Translations under genes and position numbers: made by a program
The notes under the pieces: model-generated
What the model was told of the DNA's origin: nothing
The model's input: only the letters and a program-made list of their open reading frames with translations
Database searches by the model: none
Source: PKWO01 sp036384915
GTDB taxonomy: Bacteria > Pseudomonadota > Gammaproteobacteria > Burkholderiales > Burkholderiaceae_D
DNA length: 64,000 nt
Assembly: GCA_036384915.1 (NCBI GenBank)
Contig: DASVLJ010000062.1
Span: 62,001-126,000, forward strand
Direction of reading: 5' to 3'
Part shown: one piece after another, positions 51,810-60,986 of the stretch
Layout: every line of letters begins with the position of its first letter
How positions within the stretch are numbered: position 1 is the stretch's first letter

Positions 51810-54101
51810 ATGAAAACAGTGAACAAACAATCGATGGCAAAGACCAAGAACACCCCGCGCCTACGCCGCTTCGGCGTGACGGGCGCGGTGCTGTGCGCGC
51901 TGGCGGGCGCACCCATGTTCAACCCGGCATTTGCGCAGGACCCGGAATCGGACGTCGCGACGCTCAATTTCGTCGGTGCCGACATCGAGTCCGTCATCAA
52001 GGCCATCGGCCACTACACCAACACCACCTTCATCATCGACCCGCGTGTCAAGGGCACGATCACATTGGTGTCGGAAAAGCCGGTCGACAAGGTTCATGCC
52101 TACCGTCTGCTGATTTCCGCTCTGCGCCTGCAGGGTTTCACCGTGGCGGTCGACAACGGCTTCACCAAGGTCTTGCCGGAATCGGATGCCAAGCTGCAAG
52201 TCGGCCCCGCCGAGGTATCCTCGGTCAAGGGCGACCAGATCGCGACGCAGATCTATCACTTGAACTATGAATCGGCGACCAATTTGCTTGCCGTGCTGCG
52301 TCCGCTCATTTCGCCGAACAACACGATCAACGCCAACATCGGCAACAACACCCTGGTCGTGACCGATTACGCCGACAACCTGACGCGTATCGGCAAGATC
52401 ATCGCCGCGCTCGACGGCCCGAGCCATGCCGACATCGACGTTATCCCGGTCAAGTATGCCATCGCCAGCGATATTGCCACCATGATCAACCGCATGCTCG
52501 AACCGAGTGCCGGCGGTGCGCCGGATGCCGGCAAGATCGTGCTGACGGCGGATCCGCGCACCAACTCGATTCTCGTGAAGGCACCCTCGGAAGCGCGTAC
52601 CAATCTGGCCAAGTCGCTGATCGCCAAGCTCGACCAGCCGACCACCCTGCCGGGCAACGTGCACGTGGTCTACCTCAAGAATGCCGACGCCATCAAGCTT
52701 GCCACGACGCTGCGTGCCGTAGTGTCGTCGGACTCGTCCGCGATCTCCAGCTCGGCCGACAGGAACAACAGCAACCAGAATCAACCGCCGCAAACGCCTG
52801 GCGCCGGTAGTATGTCCGGCACCGGCGGAACCGGCGGCGCCGGCGGTGCTTCGGGCGCATCTTCCTTGCCGCCTTCGACCCCGGCCGGCCCGTCGACCTT
52901 ACCTGCCGGCGGACCCGCCGGCTTCATCCAAGCCGACCAGGCAACCAATACGCTCATCATTACTTGCAGCGACACGGTGTACCGCAATCTGCGTGCCGTG
53001 ATTGACCAGCTCGATGCGCGCCGCGCCGAAGTCTATATCGAATCGCTGATCGTCGAAGTCTCCGATTCGCAGGAATCGGACCTTGGGGTGCAATGGGCCG
53101 CGCTCTCGGGCAATGCCAACAGCAGCTATCGCGTCGGCGGCGTGACTTCATTTTCCTCCGGCGGCAACAATCTCCTGTCGCTGGCGGTGGGCAACTCCAG
53201 CTCGGCTTCCGCGGCGTCGGCGGCAACCACCGGTTCCACCGGCCCCGTTTTGCCCGGCAACGGCTTGTCGCTCGGCGTGTTCCGCCAGATCGGCGGTCAG
53301 TTGCAGCTCGGTGCGATCGCCCATGCGCTGGCCAACGACAACAAGGCCAACATCCTGTCGATGCCTAACCTGATCACGCTCGACAACGAGGAGGCCAACA
53401 TCATCGTCGGCCAGAACGTGCCCTTCGTCAGCGGCAGCTATGCCGCCACGGGCGGCGTGGCCGGCGTCAATCCGTTTCAGACCGTGGACCGTAAGGACAT
53501 CGGCTTGAAGCTGCGCGTGCGCCCGCAGATTTCCGAAGGCGGCACGATCAAGATGCAGATCTACCAGGAATCGTCTTCGATCGACAACACCCAGAACAAC
53601 GCGGCCGGCCTGATCACCAATTTGCGCTCGATCACCACTAACGTGCTGGTCGACGACGGCCAGATCATCGTGTTGGGCGGCTTGATCCAGGACAGCGTGT
53701 CCGACACCAACGAGCAGGTGCCCGGTCTGGGCGACTTGCCCCTGGTCGGCAACCTGTTTAAATACAAGACGCGCAACCATGCCAAGACCAACCTGATGGT
53801 GTTCCTGCGCCCGCTCGTGATCCGCAACACCGAGCAAAGCGCGCACGTCACGGCCGACCGCTACGATTACATGCGTACCGAAGAGACGTTGACGCAGCCG
53901 GTGCGCGCAGCCCTGATGCAAGACATGAAGGGCCCCGTGGTGCCGCCGAATGCGAACGGCAAGGTGGGCGGCGACGGTCTGGTGCAGCCTTACCCTGAGA
54001 AATCGGGCGGCGCGCCGGTTCAGCCGCAATCTTCCGCACCCGTGATAATTCCCGACAGCGGCAGCACGCCGCTGATAGACTTGACCAAGCCTAAACAGTA
54101 A
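51810..54101 (+). CDS. gspD: Type II secretion system secretin
   Basis: The 763-residue outer-membrane channel has a signal peptide ending AFA (about residue 42), N0-N3 domains (about 50-400), and a secretin core with VPLVGNLFKYK-type motif (DLPLVGNLFKYKTRNHAKTN). A Gly/Ser/Pro-rich insertion lies in N3 (about 315-370). After the core a C-terminal region of about 90 residues, Pro-rich, would take the place of an S domain for pilotin binding. No pilotin gene is nearby. Confidence 0.97.
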   Translation: MKTVNKQSMAKTKNTPRLRRFGVTGAVLCALAGAPMFNPAFAQDPESDVATLNFVGADIESVIKAIGHYTNTTFIIDPRVKGTITLVSEKPVDKVHAYRLLISALRLQGFTVAVDNGFTKVLPESDAKLQVGPAEVSSVKGDQIATQIYHLNYESATNLLAVLRPLISPNNTINANIGNNTLVVTDYADNLTRIGKIIAALDGPSHADIDVIPVKYAIASDIATMINRMLEPSAGGAPDAGKIVLTADPRTNSILVKAPSEARTNLAKSLIAKLDQPTTLPGNVHVVYLKNADAIKLATTLRAVVSSDSSAISSSADRNNSNQNQPPQTPGAGSMSGTGGTGGAGGASGASSLPPSTPAGPSTLPAGGPAGFIQADQATNTLIITCSDTVYRNLRAVIDQLDARRAEVYIESLIVEVSDSQESDLGVQWAALSGNANSSYRVGGVTSFSSGGNNLLSLAVGNSSSASAASAATTGSTGPVLPGNGLSLGVFRQIGGQLQLGAIAHALANDNKANILSMPNLITLDNEEANIIVGQNVPFVSGSYAATGGVAGVNPFQTVDRKDIGLKLRVRPQISEGGTIKMQIYQESSSIDNTQNNAAGLITNLRSITTNVLVDDGQIIVLGGLIQDSVSDTNEQVPGLGDLPLVGNLFKYKTRNHAKTNLMVFLRPLVIRNTEQSAHVTADRYDYMRTEETLTQPVRAALMQDMKGPVVPPNANGKVGGDGLVQPYPEKSGGAPVQPQSSAPVIIPDSGSTPLIDLTKPKQ

Positions 54102-54108
54102 CGAGATC

Positions 54109-55554
54109 ATGGAAGCCCGCCTCCTGCCCTTTGCCTTTGCGCGCGACTTCACGCTGCTGGCACGGCGCGTCGATGCCGTCGAAGGCGAACCCGTGCCGCC
54201 GGTCGAAGTCTGGATCTCGGATGCCACCAAGCCGCAGGCGATCGCCGAGGTCGGGCGGCGTTACGGCCGCATCAAGCTCAAGACCATGCCGCGCGAAGAA
54301 CTCGATGCCGCCATCGCGCAAGCTTATGCGGGATCGGGCGGCGACGCGGCCCAGGTTGTCGATGAAGTCGAATCCGACCTCGATCTGGCCAAGCTCATGC
54401 TCGATATGCCGGCCATCGAAGATTTGCTCGAATCGGCCGACGATGCGCCCGTGATCCGTATGATCAATGCGCTCCTGACGCAGGCGCTGCGCGAGGAGGC
54501 CTCGGACATCCACATCGAACCGTTCGAGCAGATTTCGGTGGTGCGCTTCCGTATCGACGGTGCCTTGCGCGACATCGTGCGGCCTAAGAAGGCGATCCAT
54601 GCCTCGCTGATCTCGCGCATCAAGATCATGGCCCAGCTCGACATCGCCGAGAAGCGCCTGCCGCAGGACGGACGCATCACCTTGCGCGTCGGCGGCAAGC
54701 CGGTCGACGTGCGCGTCTCGACTTTGCCCACAGGCCATGGCGAACGTGCCGTGCTGCGTCTGCTGGACAAGGAAGCCGGCCGGCTCGATTTGCGCCATCT
54801 GGGCATGAGCAGCGAGGTGCTTGAACAATTCGACCACTTGATCAACCAGCCGCATGGCATCGTGCTGGTCACCGGCCCGACGGGTTCGGGCAAGACCACG
54901 ACGCTGTATGCCGCGCTGTCGCGCGTGAATTCTTCCACCACGAATATCCTGACCGTGGAAGACCCGATCGAATACGAACTGCCCGGCGTCGGCCAGACCC
55001 AGGTCAATGCGCGTATCGAGATGACTTTCGCCAAGGCCTTGCGCGCCATCCTGCGCCAGGACCCGGACGTGATCATGATCGGTGAAATCCGCGACCTGGA
55101 GACTGCGCAGATCGCGGTGCAAGCCTCGCTCACGGGCCACCTGGTGCTGGCTACTCTGCACACCAACGATTCCGCGGCCGCCGTCACGCGCCTGCTCGAC
55201 ATGGGGATCGAACCCTTCCTGCTATCTTCTTCGCTCTTGGGCGTTGTGGCGCAACGCCTGGTGCGCAAGCTATGCAACCACTGCAAGGTGCACGACGGAC
55301 GCGGCTGGGTCGCGGTCGGCTGCGAAAAGTGCGGCCACACCGGCTACCACGGCCGTGTCGGCGTCTATGAATTGCTGGAAACCACGGAAGCGATCAATGC
55401 GCAAATCCATAATCAGGCCGCCGAAGCCGAAATCCGCGCCGCCGCGCAAAAGGATGGCATGAAGACCATGCGCGAAGACGGCGAGCGCTGGCTGGCGGAA
55501 GGTGTGACCACCGAGGCCGAGTTGCTGCGCGTGACAAAAGAGAATCTCAAATGA
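54109..55554 (+). CDS. gspE: Type II secretion system ATPase
   Basis: The 481-residue hexameric ATPase drives pseudopilus assembly. It has Walker A GPTGSGKTTT (about 256-265), the Asp box ILTVEDPIEYEL, Walker B DVIMIGEIRD and the tetracysteine zinc motif CNHC and CEKC near the C-terminus. The N1E domain that binds GspL covers about residues 1-100. It follows gspD by seven bases. Confidence 0.98.
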   Translation: MEARLLPFAFARDFTLLARRVDAVEGEPVPPVEVWISDATKPQAIAEVGRRYGRIKLKTMPREELDAAIAQAYAGSGGDAAQVVDEVESDLDLAKLMLDMPAIEDLLESADDAPVIRMINALLTQALREEASDIHIEPFEQISVVRFRIDGALRDIVRPKKAIHASLISRIKIMAQLDIAEKRLPQDGRITLRVGGKPVDVRVSTLPTGHGERAVLRLLDKEAGRLDLRHLGMSSEVLEQFDHLINQPHGIVLVTGPTGSGKTTTLYAALSRVNSSTTNILTVEDPIEYELPGVGQTQVNARIEMTFAKALRAILRQDPDVIMIGEIRDLETAQIAVQASLTGHLVLATLHTNDSAAAVTRLLDMGIEPFLLSSSLLGVVAQRLVRKLCNHCKVHDGRGWVAVGCEKCGHTGYHGRVGVYELLETTEAINAQIHNQAAEAEIRAAAQKDGMKTMREDGERWLAEGVTTEAELLRVTKENLK

Positions 55555-55571
55555 ATGTAGGGGATTAAGCT

Positions 55572-56792
55572 GTGCCAGCCTTCCGTTATGAAGCCGTCGA
55601 CGAAGCCGGCATCACGCGCAAAGGCGTTGTCAATGCCGACAGCCTGCGTGCCGCGCGTGCCGACTTGCGCACGCGCGAGCTGGCGCCGGTGTCGGTGGTC
55701 GAGATCGAGGCCCAGGTCGACGCCAGCGGCCGCACGCGCGGACGGCGTTTCGGCGACGGCTTGTCGACTACGGAACTGGCACTGTTCACGCGCCAGCTCG
55801 CCAGCCTGCTCGAAGCCAGTCTGCCGCTGGAACAGGCTTTCACGGCTTTGCTGGAACAGGCCGAGCGCGTTTACCTGCGCGACTTGATTGCTTCTATCCG
55901 CGCCGAAGTCATGGGCGGCTCTTCGCTCTCCGATGCACTGGCGCAGCATCCGCGCGACTTCGCCGACATCTACCGCGCGTTGATCGCCTCGGGCGAGCAG
56001 ATCGGCCAACTGGCGCGCGTGCTGTCGCGCCTGGCGGACTTCATCGAGCGGCGCAATGCGCTGGTGGCCAAGGTCAAGCTGGCTTTCACCTACCCGGCCA
56101 TCGTGACCGTGGTGGCGTTCGCCATCGTGATCTTCCTTTTGACCTATGTGGTGCCGCAGATCGTGTCGGTGTTCGCCAGCACCAAGCAAAAACTGCCTTT
56201 CCTGACCGTTGCCATGCTGGCCGTGTCGGACTTCGTGCGGGCCGACGGCCTCTATGTGCTGGCCCTTGCCATCCTGGGCGGCTTCGCCTGGCGCAAGGCA
56301 CTGCAAAACCCGTCGTTCAAGTTCCGCTGGCATTCCTGGCTGTTGCGCGCGCCGCTGTACGGCAAATTCGAGCGCAGCTTGAACACGTCGCGCTTCGCTT
56401 CCACGCTGGCCATCACCACCGGGTCCGGCGTGCCTATCCTGCGTGCGCTGCAGACCAGCCGCGATACCTTGTCCAATGTGGCCATGCGCGCCCAGGTCGA
56501 AGATGCGACCAATAGCGTGCGCGAAGGCGTAGGCTTGGCGCGCGCGCTGTCTGCGCACAAGTATTTTCCGCCCATGCTGGTGCACATGATCCGGGCGGGG
56601 GAAGTGACCGGCGAATTGCCGGCCATGCTGGACCGCGCAGCGAGCGCCCAGGAAGCCGATCTCGAACGGCGCGCCATGACCATCGCCAGCCTGCTCGAGC
56701 CGGCCCTGATCCTGTTCATGGGCGTGGTCGTGCTCTTGATCGTGCTGGCGGTCTTGATGCCGATTATCGAAATTAACCAATTGGTCCATTGA
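55572..56792 (+). CDS. gspF: Type II secretion system inner-membrane protein GspF
   Basis: The 406-residue platform protein has two T2SF domains (about 70-195 and 270-395) and three membrane segments. The motif LFTRQLASLLEASLPLEQAF starts the first domain and FASTLAITTGSGVPILRALQ the second. The start is a GTG; the family usually begins MPAFRYEA as here. Confidence 0.96.
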   Translation: MPAFRYEAVDEAGITRKGVVNADSLRAARADLRTRELAPVSVVEIEAQVDASGRTRGRRFGDGLSTTELALFTRQLASLLEASLPLEQAFTALLEQAERVYLRDLIASIRAEVMGGSSLSDALAQHPRDFADIYRALIASGEQIGQLARVLSRLADFIERRNALVAKVKLAFTYPAIVTVVAFAIVIFLLTYVVPQIVSVFASTKQKLPFLTVAMLAVSDFVRADGLYVLALAILGGFAWRKALQNPSFKFRWHSWLLRAPLYGKFERSLNTSRFASTLAITTGSGVPILRALQTSRDTLSNVAMRAQVEDATNSVREGVGLARALSAHKYFPPMLVHMIRAGEVTGELPAMLDRAASAQEADLERRAMTIASLLEPALILFMGVVVLLIVLAVLMPIIEINQLVH

Positions 56793-56802
56793 TACGAATG
56801 CC

Positions 56803-57444
56803 ATGAAGCGCCTGCCCCTTTTCCTGAGTTTCCTGTTGTTCCTCGGCGTGTGCATGTCCGGCACTTACTGGACCATGCAATTCATCAAGCCGCAGAACCG
56901 GCAGGTGGCACCGCTCAAGAGCGCCGAGCGCAACGACGTCAGTCCCGAAGCGGTCATGAATTTGTTCGGTGGCCATCTCTCGGTGGCAGCCGCCAGCAAC
57001 TTCCAGTTGAAGGGCGTGGTGGTGGCGAAGAACGAGAAGGAAAGCGTGGCCATTCTGGCGGCTGACGGCAAGCCGGCCGAGGCGGTGCGCGTCGATACGG
57101 AAGTCATCCCCGGCGTGGTGGTCAGGGAGGTGCATAAGGACTATGTGATGCTGTCGGAAAACGGCGTCATGAAGCGCGTGGAATTGCCGGCCAGTGCGCC
57201 TGTCGGCGGGGGCGTGCCTACATTCGTGCCCATGCCGCCGCCACCGCCGATGCCGCAACCGGCGCAAGTGGTGCAGCCGGTGCAGGCGATGCAACCGCCG
57301 CAGCCGGGGCAGCCGGCGCAGGAAACAGGACAGCAGCAAGTTCAGCCGCCGCAAATGCCGCCGATGCCGGATGGTCCACAAGGCCGCATCGGCCGCTCGG
57401 CGGCGCGGATCCGCAACAATCTAAACAATCCGCCGCAGCAGTAA
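56803..57444 (+). CDS. gspC: Type II secretion system protein GspC-like (no PDZ domain)
   Basis: The 213-residue protein has an N-terminal membrane segment (about 5-25) and the HR domain that contacts GspD (about 50-130; LFGGHLSVAAASNFQLKGVV). The last 80 residues are Pro/Gln-rich and replace the PDZ or coiled-coil domain of other GspC proteins. The position at the end of the operon, after gspF, is unusual compared with the C-D-E-F order in enterobacteria. The Pro-rich tail may span the periplasm. Confidence 0.88.
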   Translation: MKRLPLFLSFLLFLGVCMSGTYWTMQFIKPQNRQVAPLKSAERNDVSPEAVMNLFGGHLSVAAASNFQLKGVVVAKNEKESVAILAADGKPAEAVRVDTEVIPGVVVREVHKDYVMLSENGVMKRVELPASAPVGGGVPTFVPMPPPPPMPQPAQVVQPVQAMQPPQPGQPAQETGQQQVQPPQMPPMPDGPQGRIGRSAARIRNNLNNPPQQ

Positions 57445-57461
57445 AGTCAGGGTTCGTAATT

Positions 57462-57600
57462 CGTAGGTTGGATTGAGCGCAAGCCAAGCGTGGCCCGGCC
57501 CAACATCGGCAGGTCGTGTCAACACATTCGTTGAAAATGGAAGCGTGGTATTGTTGGACTTCGCTGCGCTCAGCGTAGCGACGCCCGCCCCAACCCACCC
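57462..57600. repeat. Intergenic repeat between gspC and hslU
   Basis: The gap between the convergent gspC and hslU genes opens GTAGGTTGGATTGAGCGC and ends in CCCCAACCCACCC, with TTCGCTGCGCTCAGCG inside, so its ends are partly inverted. It resembles the GTAGGGTGG family in its ends but differs in the body. No gene is present. Confidence 0.5.
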
Positions 57601-57602
57601 GA

Positions 57603-58940
57603 TCAAAGCACGTAACGCGACAAGTCTTCGTTGACTGCCAATTCACCCAGGCGTTCGTTGACGTAGGCAGCATCGATTGCCACGATGCGCGCCTCTCCCG
57701 CAGCAGCAAAGCTCTCGTCTTCGAGCAGCTTCTCCATCACGGTGTACAAACGGCGTGCGCCGATGTTCTCCGTTTTTTCGTTGACCGAGAAGGCGATTTC
57801 GGCCAGGCGGTTGACGCCGTCCCGGGTGAATTCGACCTTGAGGTTTTCCGTACCGAGCAGCGCTTCGTATTGCTTGGTCAGGCAGGCGTCGGTTCCGGTC
57901 AGGATGCGTTCGAAATCGGCAATCGATAGCGAATCGAGCTCGACGCGGATCGGGAAACGGCCTTGCAGTTCTGGAATCAAGTCCGAGGGCTTGGCCAGGT
58001 GGAAGGCGCCCGAGGCGATGAACAGGATGTGGTCGGTACGGATCATGCCGTACTTGGTGTTGACCGTGGTGCCCTCGACCAGCGGCAGCAAGTCGCGTTG
58101 CACGCCGGCGCGCGAGACATCTGCACCGCCGACTTCCGAACGCGTCGCAATCTTGTCGATTTCGTCGAGGAACACGATACCGTTCTGTTCCACATTGGCA
58201 ATCGCCTTTTGCTTCAGCTCTTCTTCATTGACCAGCTTGGCGGCTTCCTCGTCGAGCAAGAGGCGCAGTGCTTCACGTATCTTGAGCTTGCGCTTCTTCT
58301 TGCGCCCACCGCCCATGCCGGAGAACATGGATTTGATCTGCTCGGTCATTTCTTCCATGCCGGGCGGCGCCATGATTTCCATCTGCGGGGCGGACTCAGC
58401 GACTTCGATCTCGACTTCCTGCTCGTCGAGCGCGCCTTCGCGCAGGCGCTTGCGGAACGTCTGGCGCGCCGTATTCCCTTCCTTGCCTTCCTTGTCATGC
58501 TCGCTGCTGCTGAAACCGAAATCGCGCGGCGGCGGCACCAGAATGTCGAGCACGCGCTCTTCGGCGGCATCCTGCGCCTGGGCGCGCACCAGCTTCATGG
58601 CCGACTCGCGCGTCTGCTTGATGCCGATGTCGATCAGGTCTCGCACGATGGTATCGACGTCGCGCCCGACATAGCCGACCTCGGTGAACTTGGTCGCTTC
58701 GATCTTGATGAAGGGCGCATCGGCCAGCTTGGCCAGGCGCCGTGCGATCTCGGTCTTGCCGACGCCGGTCGGGCCGATCATGAGGATGTTTTTCGGCGTG
58801 ATTTCATGGCGCAGCGGCTCGGTCACCTGTTGGCGCCGCCAGCGGTTGCGCAGGGCGATGGCGACGGCGCGCTTGGCTTTCGCTTGGCCGACCACATGCT
58901 TATCGAGTTCGGCGACGATTTGTTCGGGAGTCATGTTCAT
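57603..58940 (-). CDS. hslU: ATP-dependent protease ATPase subunit HslU
   Basis: This 445-residue AAA+ unfoldase works with HslV to degrade misfolded and regulatory proteins. It has the N-terminal QAKAKRAVAIALRNRWRR segment, Walker A GPTGVGKTE, an I-domain (about 110-235), Walker B VFLDEIDKIA and the sensor region GARRLYTVMEKLLEDESF. Two ATGs (58940 and 58934) are near equal candidates; both precede TPEQIV. It follows hslV on the same strand with an eight-base gap. Confidence 0.98.
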   Translation of the reverse strand: MNMTPEQIVAELDKHVVGQAKAKRAVAIALRNRWRRQQVTEPLRHEITPKNILMIGPTGVGKTEIARRLAKLADAPFIKIEATKFTEVGYVGRDVDTIVRDLIDIGIKQTRESAMKLVRAQAQDAAEERVLDILVPPPRDFGFSSSEHDKEGKEGNTARQTFRKRLREGALDEQEVEIEVAESAPQMEIMAPPGMEEMTEQIKSMFSGMGGGRKKKRKLKIREALRLLLDEEAAKLVNEEELKQKAIANVEQNGIVFLDEIDKIATRSEVGGADVSRAGVQRDLLPLVEGTTVNTKYGMIRTDHILFIASGAFHLAKPSDLIPELQGRFPIRVELDSLSIADFERILTGTDACLTKQYEALLGTENLKVEFTRDGVNRLAEIAFSVNEKTENIGARRLYTVMEKLLEDESFAAAGEARIVAIDAAYVNERLGELAVNEDLSRYVL

Positions 58941-58948
58941 GTTGATAA

Positions 58949-59485
58949 TCAATCCAGAGTCTCGATGGTGTGCGACAGGTTGGTGTAGATGCACAGTTCG
59001 CCGGCGATGGTGAGCGACTTCTTGACGATATCGACAGGCGAGAAATCGGTGTTTTCATAGAGCGCGCGTGCAGCCGACTGGGCATAGGTGCCGCCCGAAC
59101 CGATGGCGCCTATGCCTTGTTCGGGTTCGAGCACGTCGCCGTTGCCGGTGATGATCAGCGTGGCTTCCTTGTCGGCCACCAGCAGCATGGCCTCGAGCCG
59201 GCGAAGGATACGGTCGGTACGCCAGTCCTTGGCCAGTTCGACCGAGGCGCGCATGAGATTGCCCTGGTGTTTTTCCAGCTTGCCTTCGAACCGTTCCAAG
59301 AGCGTGAAGGCATCGGCGGTGCCGCCGGCGAAACCGGCCAGCACCTTGCCCTGGTACAGCTTGCGCACCTTGCGCGCCGAACCCTTCATGACGATATTGC
59401 CCAATGTTACCTGGCCATCGCCACCCAAGGCGACTTGTTCGCCGCGGCGTACTGACAGGATGGTGGTGCCGTGAAATTGTTCCAT
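58949..59485 (-). CDS. hslV: ATP-dependent protease subunit HslV
   Basis: The 178-residue peptidase is the proteasome-like half of HslVU. After removal of six residues the catalytic Thr7 becomes the N-terminus (HG|TTILSVRRG). The conserved VALGGDGQVTLG, GSARKVRKLY and GSGGTYAQSAARAL motifs are present. A heat-shock-type promoter and a hairpin lie upstream, before the ATG at 59485. Confidence 0.98.
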   Translation of the reverse strand: MEQFHGTTILSVRRGEQVALGGDGQVTLGNIVMKGSARKVRKLYQGKVLAGFAGGTADAFTLLERFEGKLEKHQGNLMRASVELAKDWRTDRILRRLEAMLLVADKEATLIITGNGDVLEPEQGIGAIGSGGTYAQSAARALYENTDFSPVDIVKKSLTIAGELCIYTNLSHTIETLD

Positions 59486-59511
59486 TTTGTTAACCTTGAG
59501 GGCAGATTACA

Positions 59512-59532
59512 ACCGGATTGCAGCAATCCGGT
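59512..59532 (-). ncRNA. Hairpin at the 5' end of the hslVU message
   Basis: ACCGGATTGC (59512-59521), one base, GCAATCCGGT (59523-59532) is a perfect 10-bp inverted repeat. By the promoter position transcription would begin near 59540, so the hairpin would be close to the 5' end of the mRNA. A stem-loop in the leader of E. coli clpQ (hslV) is reported to stabilise that mRNA; the same role is inferred here. Confidence 0.6.
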
Positions 59533-59545
59533 CTGGTAGCAGGAC

Positions 59546-59573
59546 AGGTGGGGCCGGATGACCCGATTGCAAG
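59546..59573 (-). promoter_or_regulatory. Heat-shock (sigma-32-type) promoter of hslVU
   Basis: On the minus strand CTTGCAA, 13 bases, CCCCACCT is close to the sigma-32 consensus CTTGAAA and CCCCATNT, and lies about 60 bases upstream of the hslV start. HslVU is a heat-shock operon in other proteobacteria. Confidence 0.75.
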
Positions 59574-59591
59574 CTGGGCCCGGAGACCCGT

Positions 59592-60986
59592 TTAGCTTTT
59601 GCGCGGCAGAATTTCGACAATGTCCTTCAAGCCCATCACGGAAAACAGCGCCGCGACGAGGTGATTGACGTTGTGGAATTCCAGGTTGATGCCCTTGGCG
59701 GCCAAGGGGGCCAAGCCGGTCAGCAATTGGCCGGCGGCACCGAAATCGACGCGCTTCAGGGACAGGCAATCGACCACGGCCGGATTATGGTCGTTGGCGT
59801 AGGCGTTGATGGCGGCGATCAGGCGTTCCACGCCATCGGCAACCACGGCCGGCATGACGAAGCTGTCGCTCGGGGCGGCCGGTGCTGTGGCTTCTTCGAT
59901 TGCGGTCGTGACCTTGTTCTTGGGTGGCACGAAGGCCGGCGGCGAGACTTCAAACGTTACGCAATAGTCGATGCTGGTTTCCTCGAAATCTTTTTCCAGA
60001 TTCAACAGGCGCAGAATTTCCAGAAGCAGCAGCCAGGGCGCTTCGGTTTCGTCGCGCCGGCCGACTTCGAGGATGCCGCGTATCTTGCTGGCCAGCTCGA
60101 GCGAGCCGACCAGAATCAGGTCGTGCCCCGACTTTTGCAGCTTCTTCAGAATGGACAACAGGAGGCCGCAGCCGATCGGATCGACCGTGGAAACTTTGGC
60201 AAACTCCAGGCGCAGCACGCGGCTCTTTTCCGCCAGGTTCTGCACTTTTTCGAGTTGCTTGACGATACCGGCATCGAGTGCGCCGGAGAACGAGATCGTG
60301 GGCGTGGCGCCGGTCGGGGCGCTCGGCTTTTCCACCACGTCCGGTTCGAGCCAAGCCGGCGGTGAAGTCTCGAACTTGTTGGCGTATTCGATGGACAAGT
60401 GTTCGAACTGTTCCTGGTTGCCGGTGACCTGGTATAGGTCGAACAGCATGCGCCAGACGATGATGGAGGCGCTGCCCAGCGCGTCTTCCGCAATCGCCGC
60501 CTGCAGCACATGCTCGACCATTTCATTCTGTTCGTTGGCAAACAGGATGGCGGCTTCTTCGATGACAGGAGCGGCTTCCGAGGCCGAGATGGCAACAGTG
60601 CCGCCCTGCTCGGTGGAGAGCAGGAATTCGGTGGTCGAACCCATGGCCGGCAGCGTAGGCTGGAAGCTCGCGGGTTCCCAGGAATCGGATTTCTTCGGTG
60701 TGATCAGGGCGGGGCCGCGGCGCGCATCGTCGCGGGCTCCGCCTGGAAGGGTGTTGCCCGATGGCGTCTGGTGCGCGGGACGCACGAATTCGGAAGACAT
60801 TTCCGACTCGATGGCATCGATCTTGGCTGCGGTGGCATGCGCGGCCTTGCGGGCGACGTTCTTGGCTTCGGTGTCTGCGGGAGTTTCCGGGCGCGGGGAC
60901 GCCTTGCGCGCAGCGGCCTTGTCGGCCGGCGGCTCCGGCAACTGGCGCTCTTTCTTGCCCCCACCAAAAAGCGAGAAAATCCCCAC
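59592..60986 (-). CDS. Protein with two STAS-like domains
   Basis: The 464-residue cytoplasmic protein has a Lys/Pro-rich N-terminal third, a helical region (about 145-205), and two STAS-like modules. The first, about 225-310, contains RLEFAKVSTVDPIGCGLLLSIL. The second, about 385-464, contains VVDCLSLKRVDFGAAGQLL and ends near VMGLKDIVEILP. Between them a region with ETSIDYCVTFEVSPPAFVPP repeats a motif (SIEYANKFETSPPAWLEP) found earlier, so this may be a tandem duplication. Function unknown; STAS domains bind nucleotides or regulate partners. It is 106 bases upstream of hslV. Confidence 0.8.
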   Translation of the reverse strand: MGIFSLFGGGKKERQLPEPPADKAAARKASPRPETPADTEAKNVARKAAHATAAKIDAIESEMSSEFVRPAHQTPSGNTLPGGARDDARRGPALITPKKSDSWEPASFQPTLPAMGSTTEFLLSTEQGGTVAISASEAAPVIEEAAILFANEQNEMVEHVLQAAIAEDALGSASIIVWRMLFDLYQVTGNQEQFEHLSIEYANKFETSPPAWLEPDVVEKPSAPTGATPTISFSGALDAGIVKQLEKVQNLAEKSRVLRLEFAKVSTVDPIGCGLLLSILKKLQKSGHDLILVGSLELASKIRGILEVGRRDETEAPWLLLLEILRLLNLEKDFEETSIDYCVTFEVSPPAFVPPKNKVTTAIEEATAPAAPSDSFVMPAVVADGVERLIAAINAYANDHNPAVVDCLSLKRVDFGAAGQLLTGLAPLAAKGINLEFHNVNHLVAALFSVMGLKDIVEILPRKS

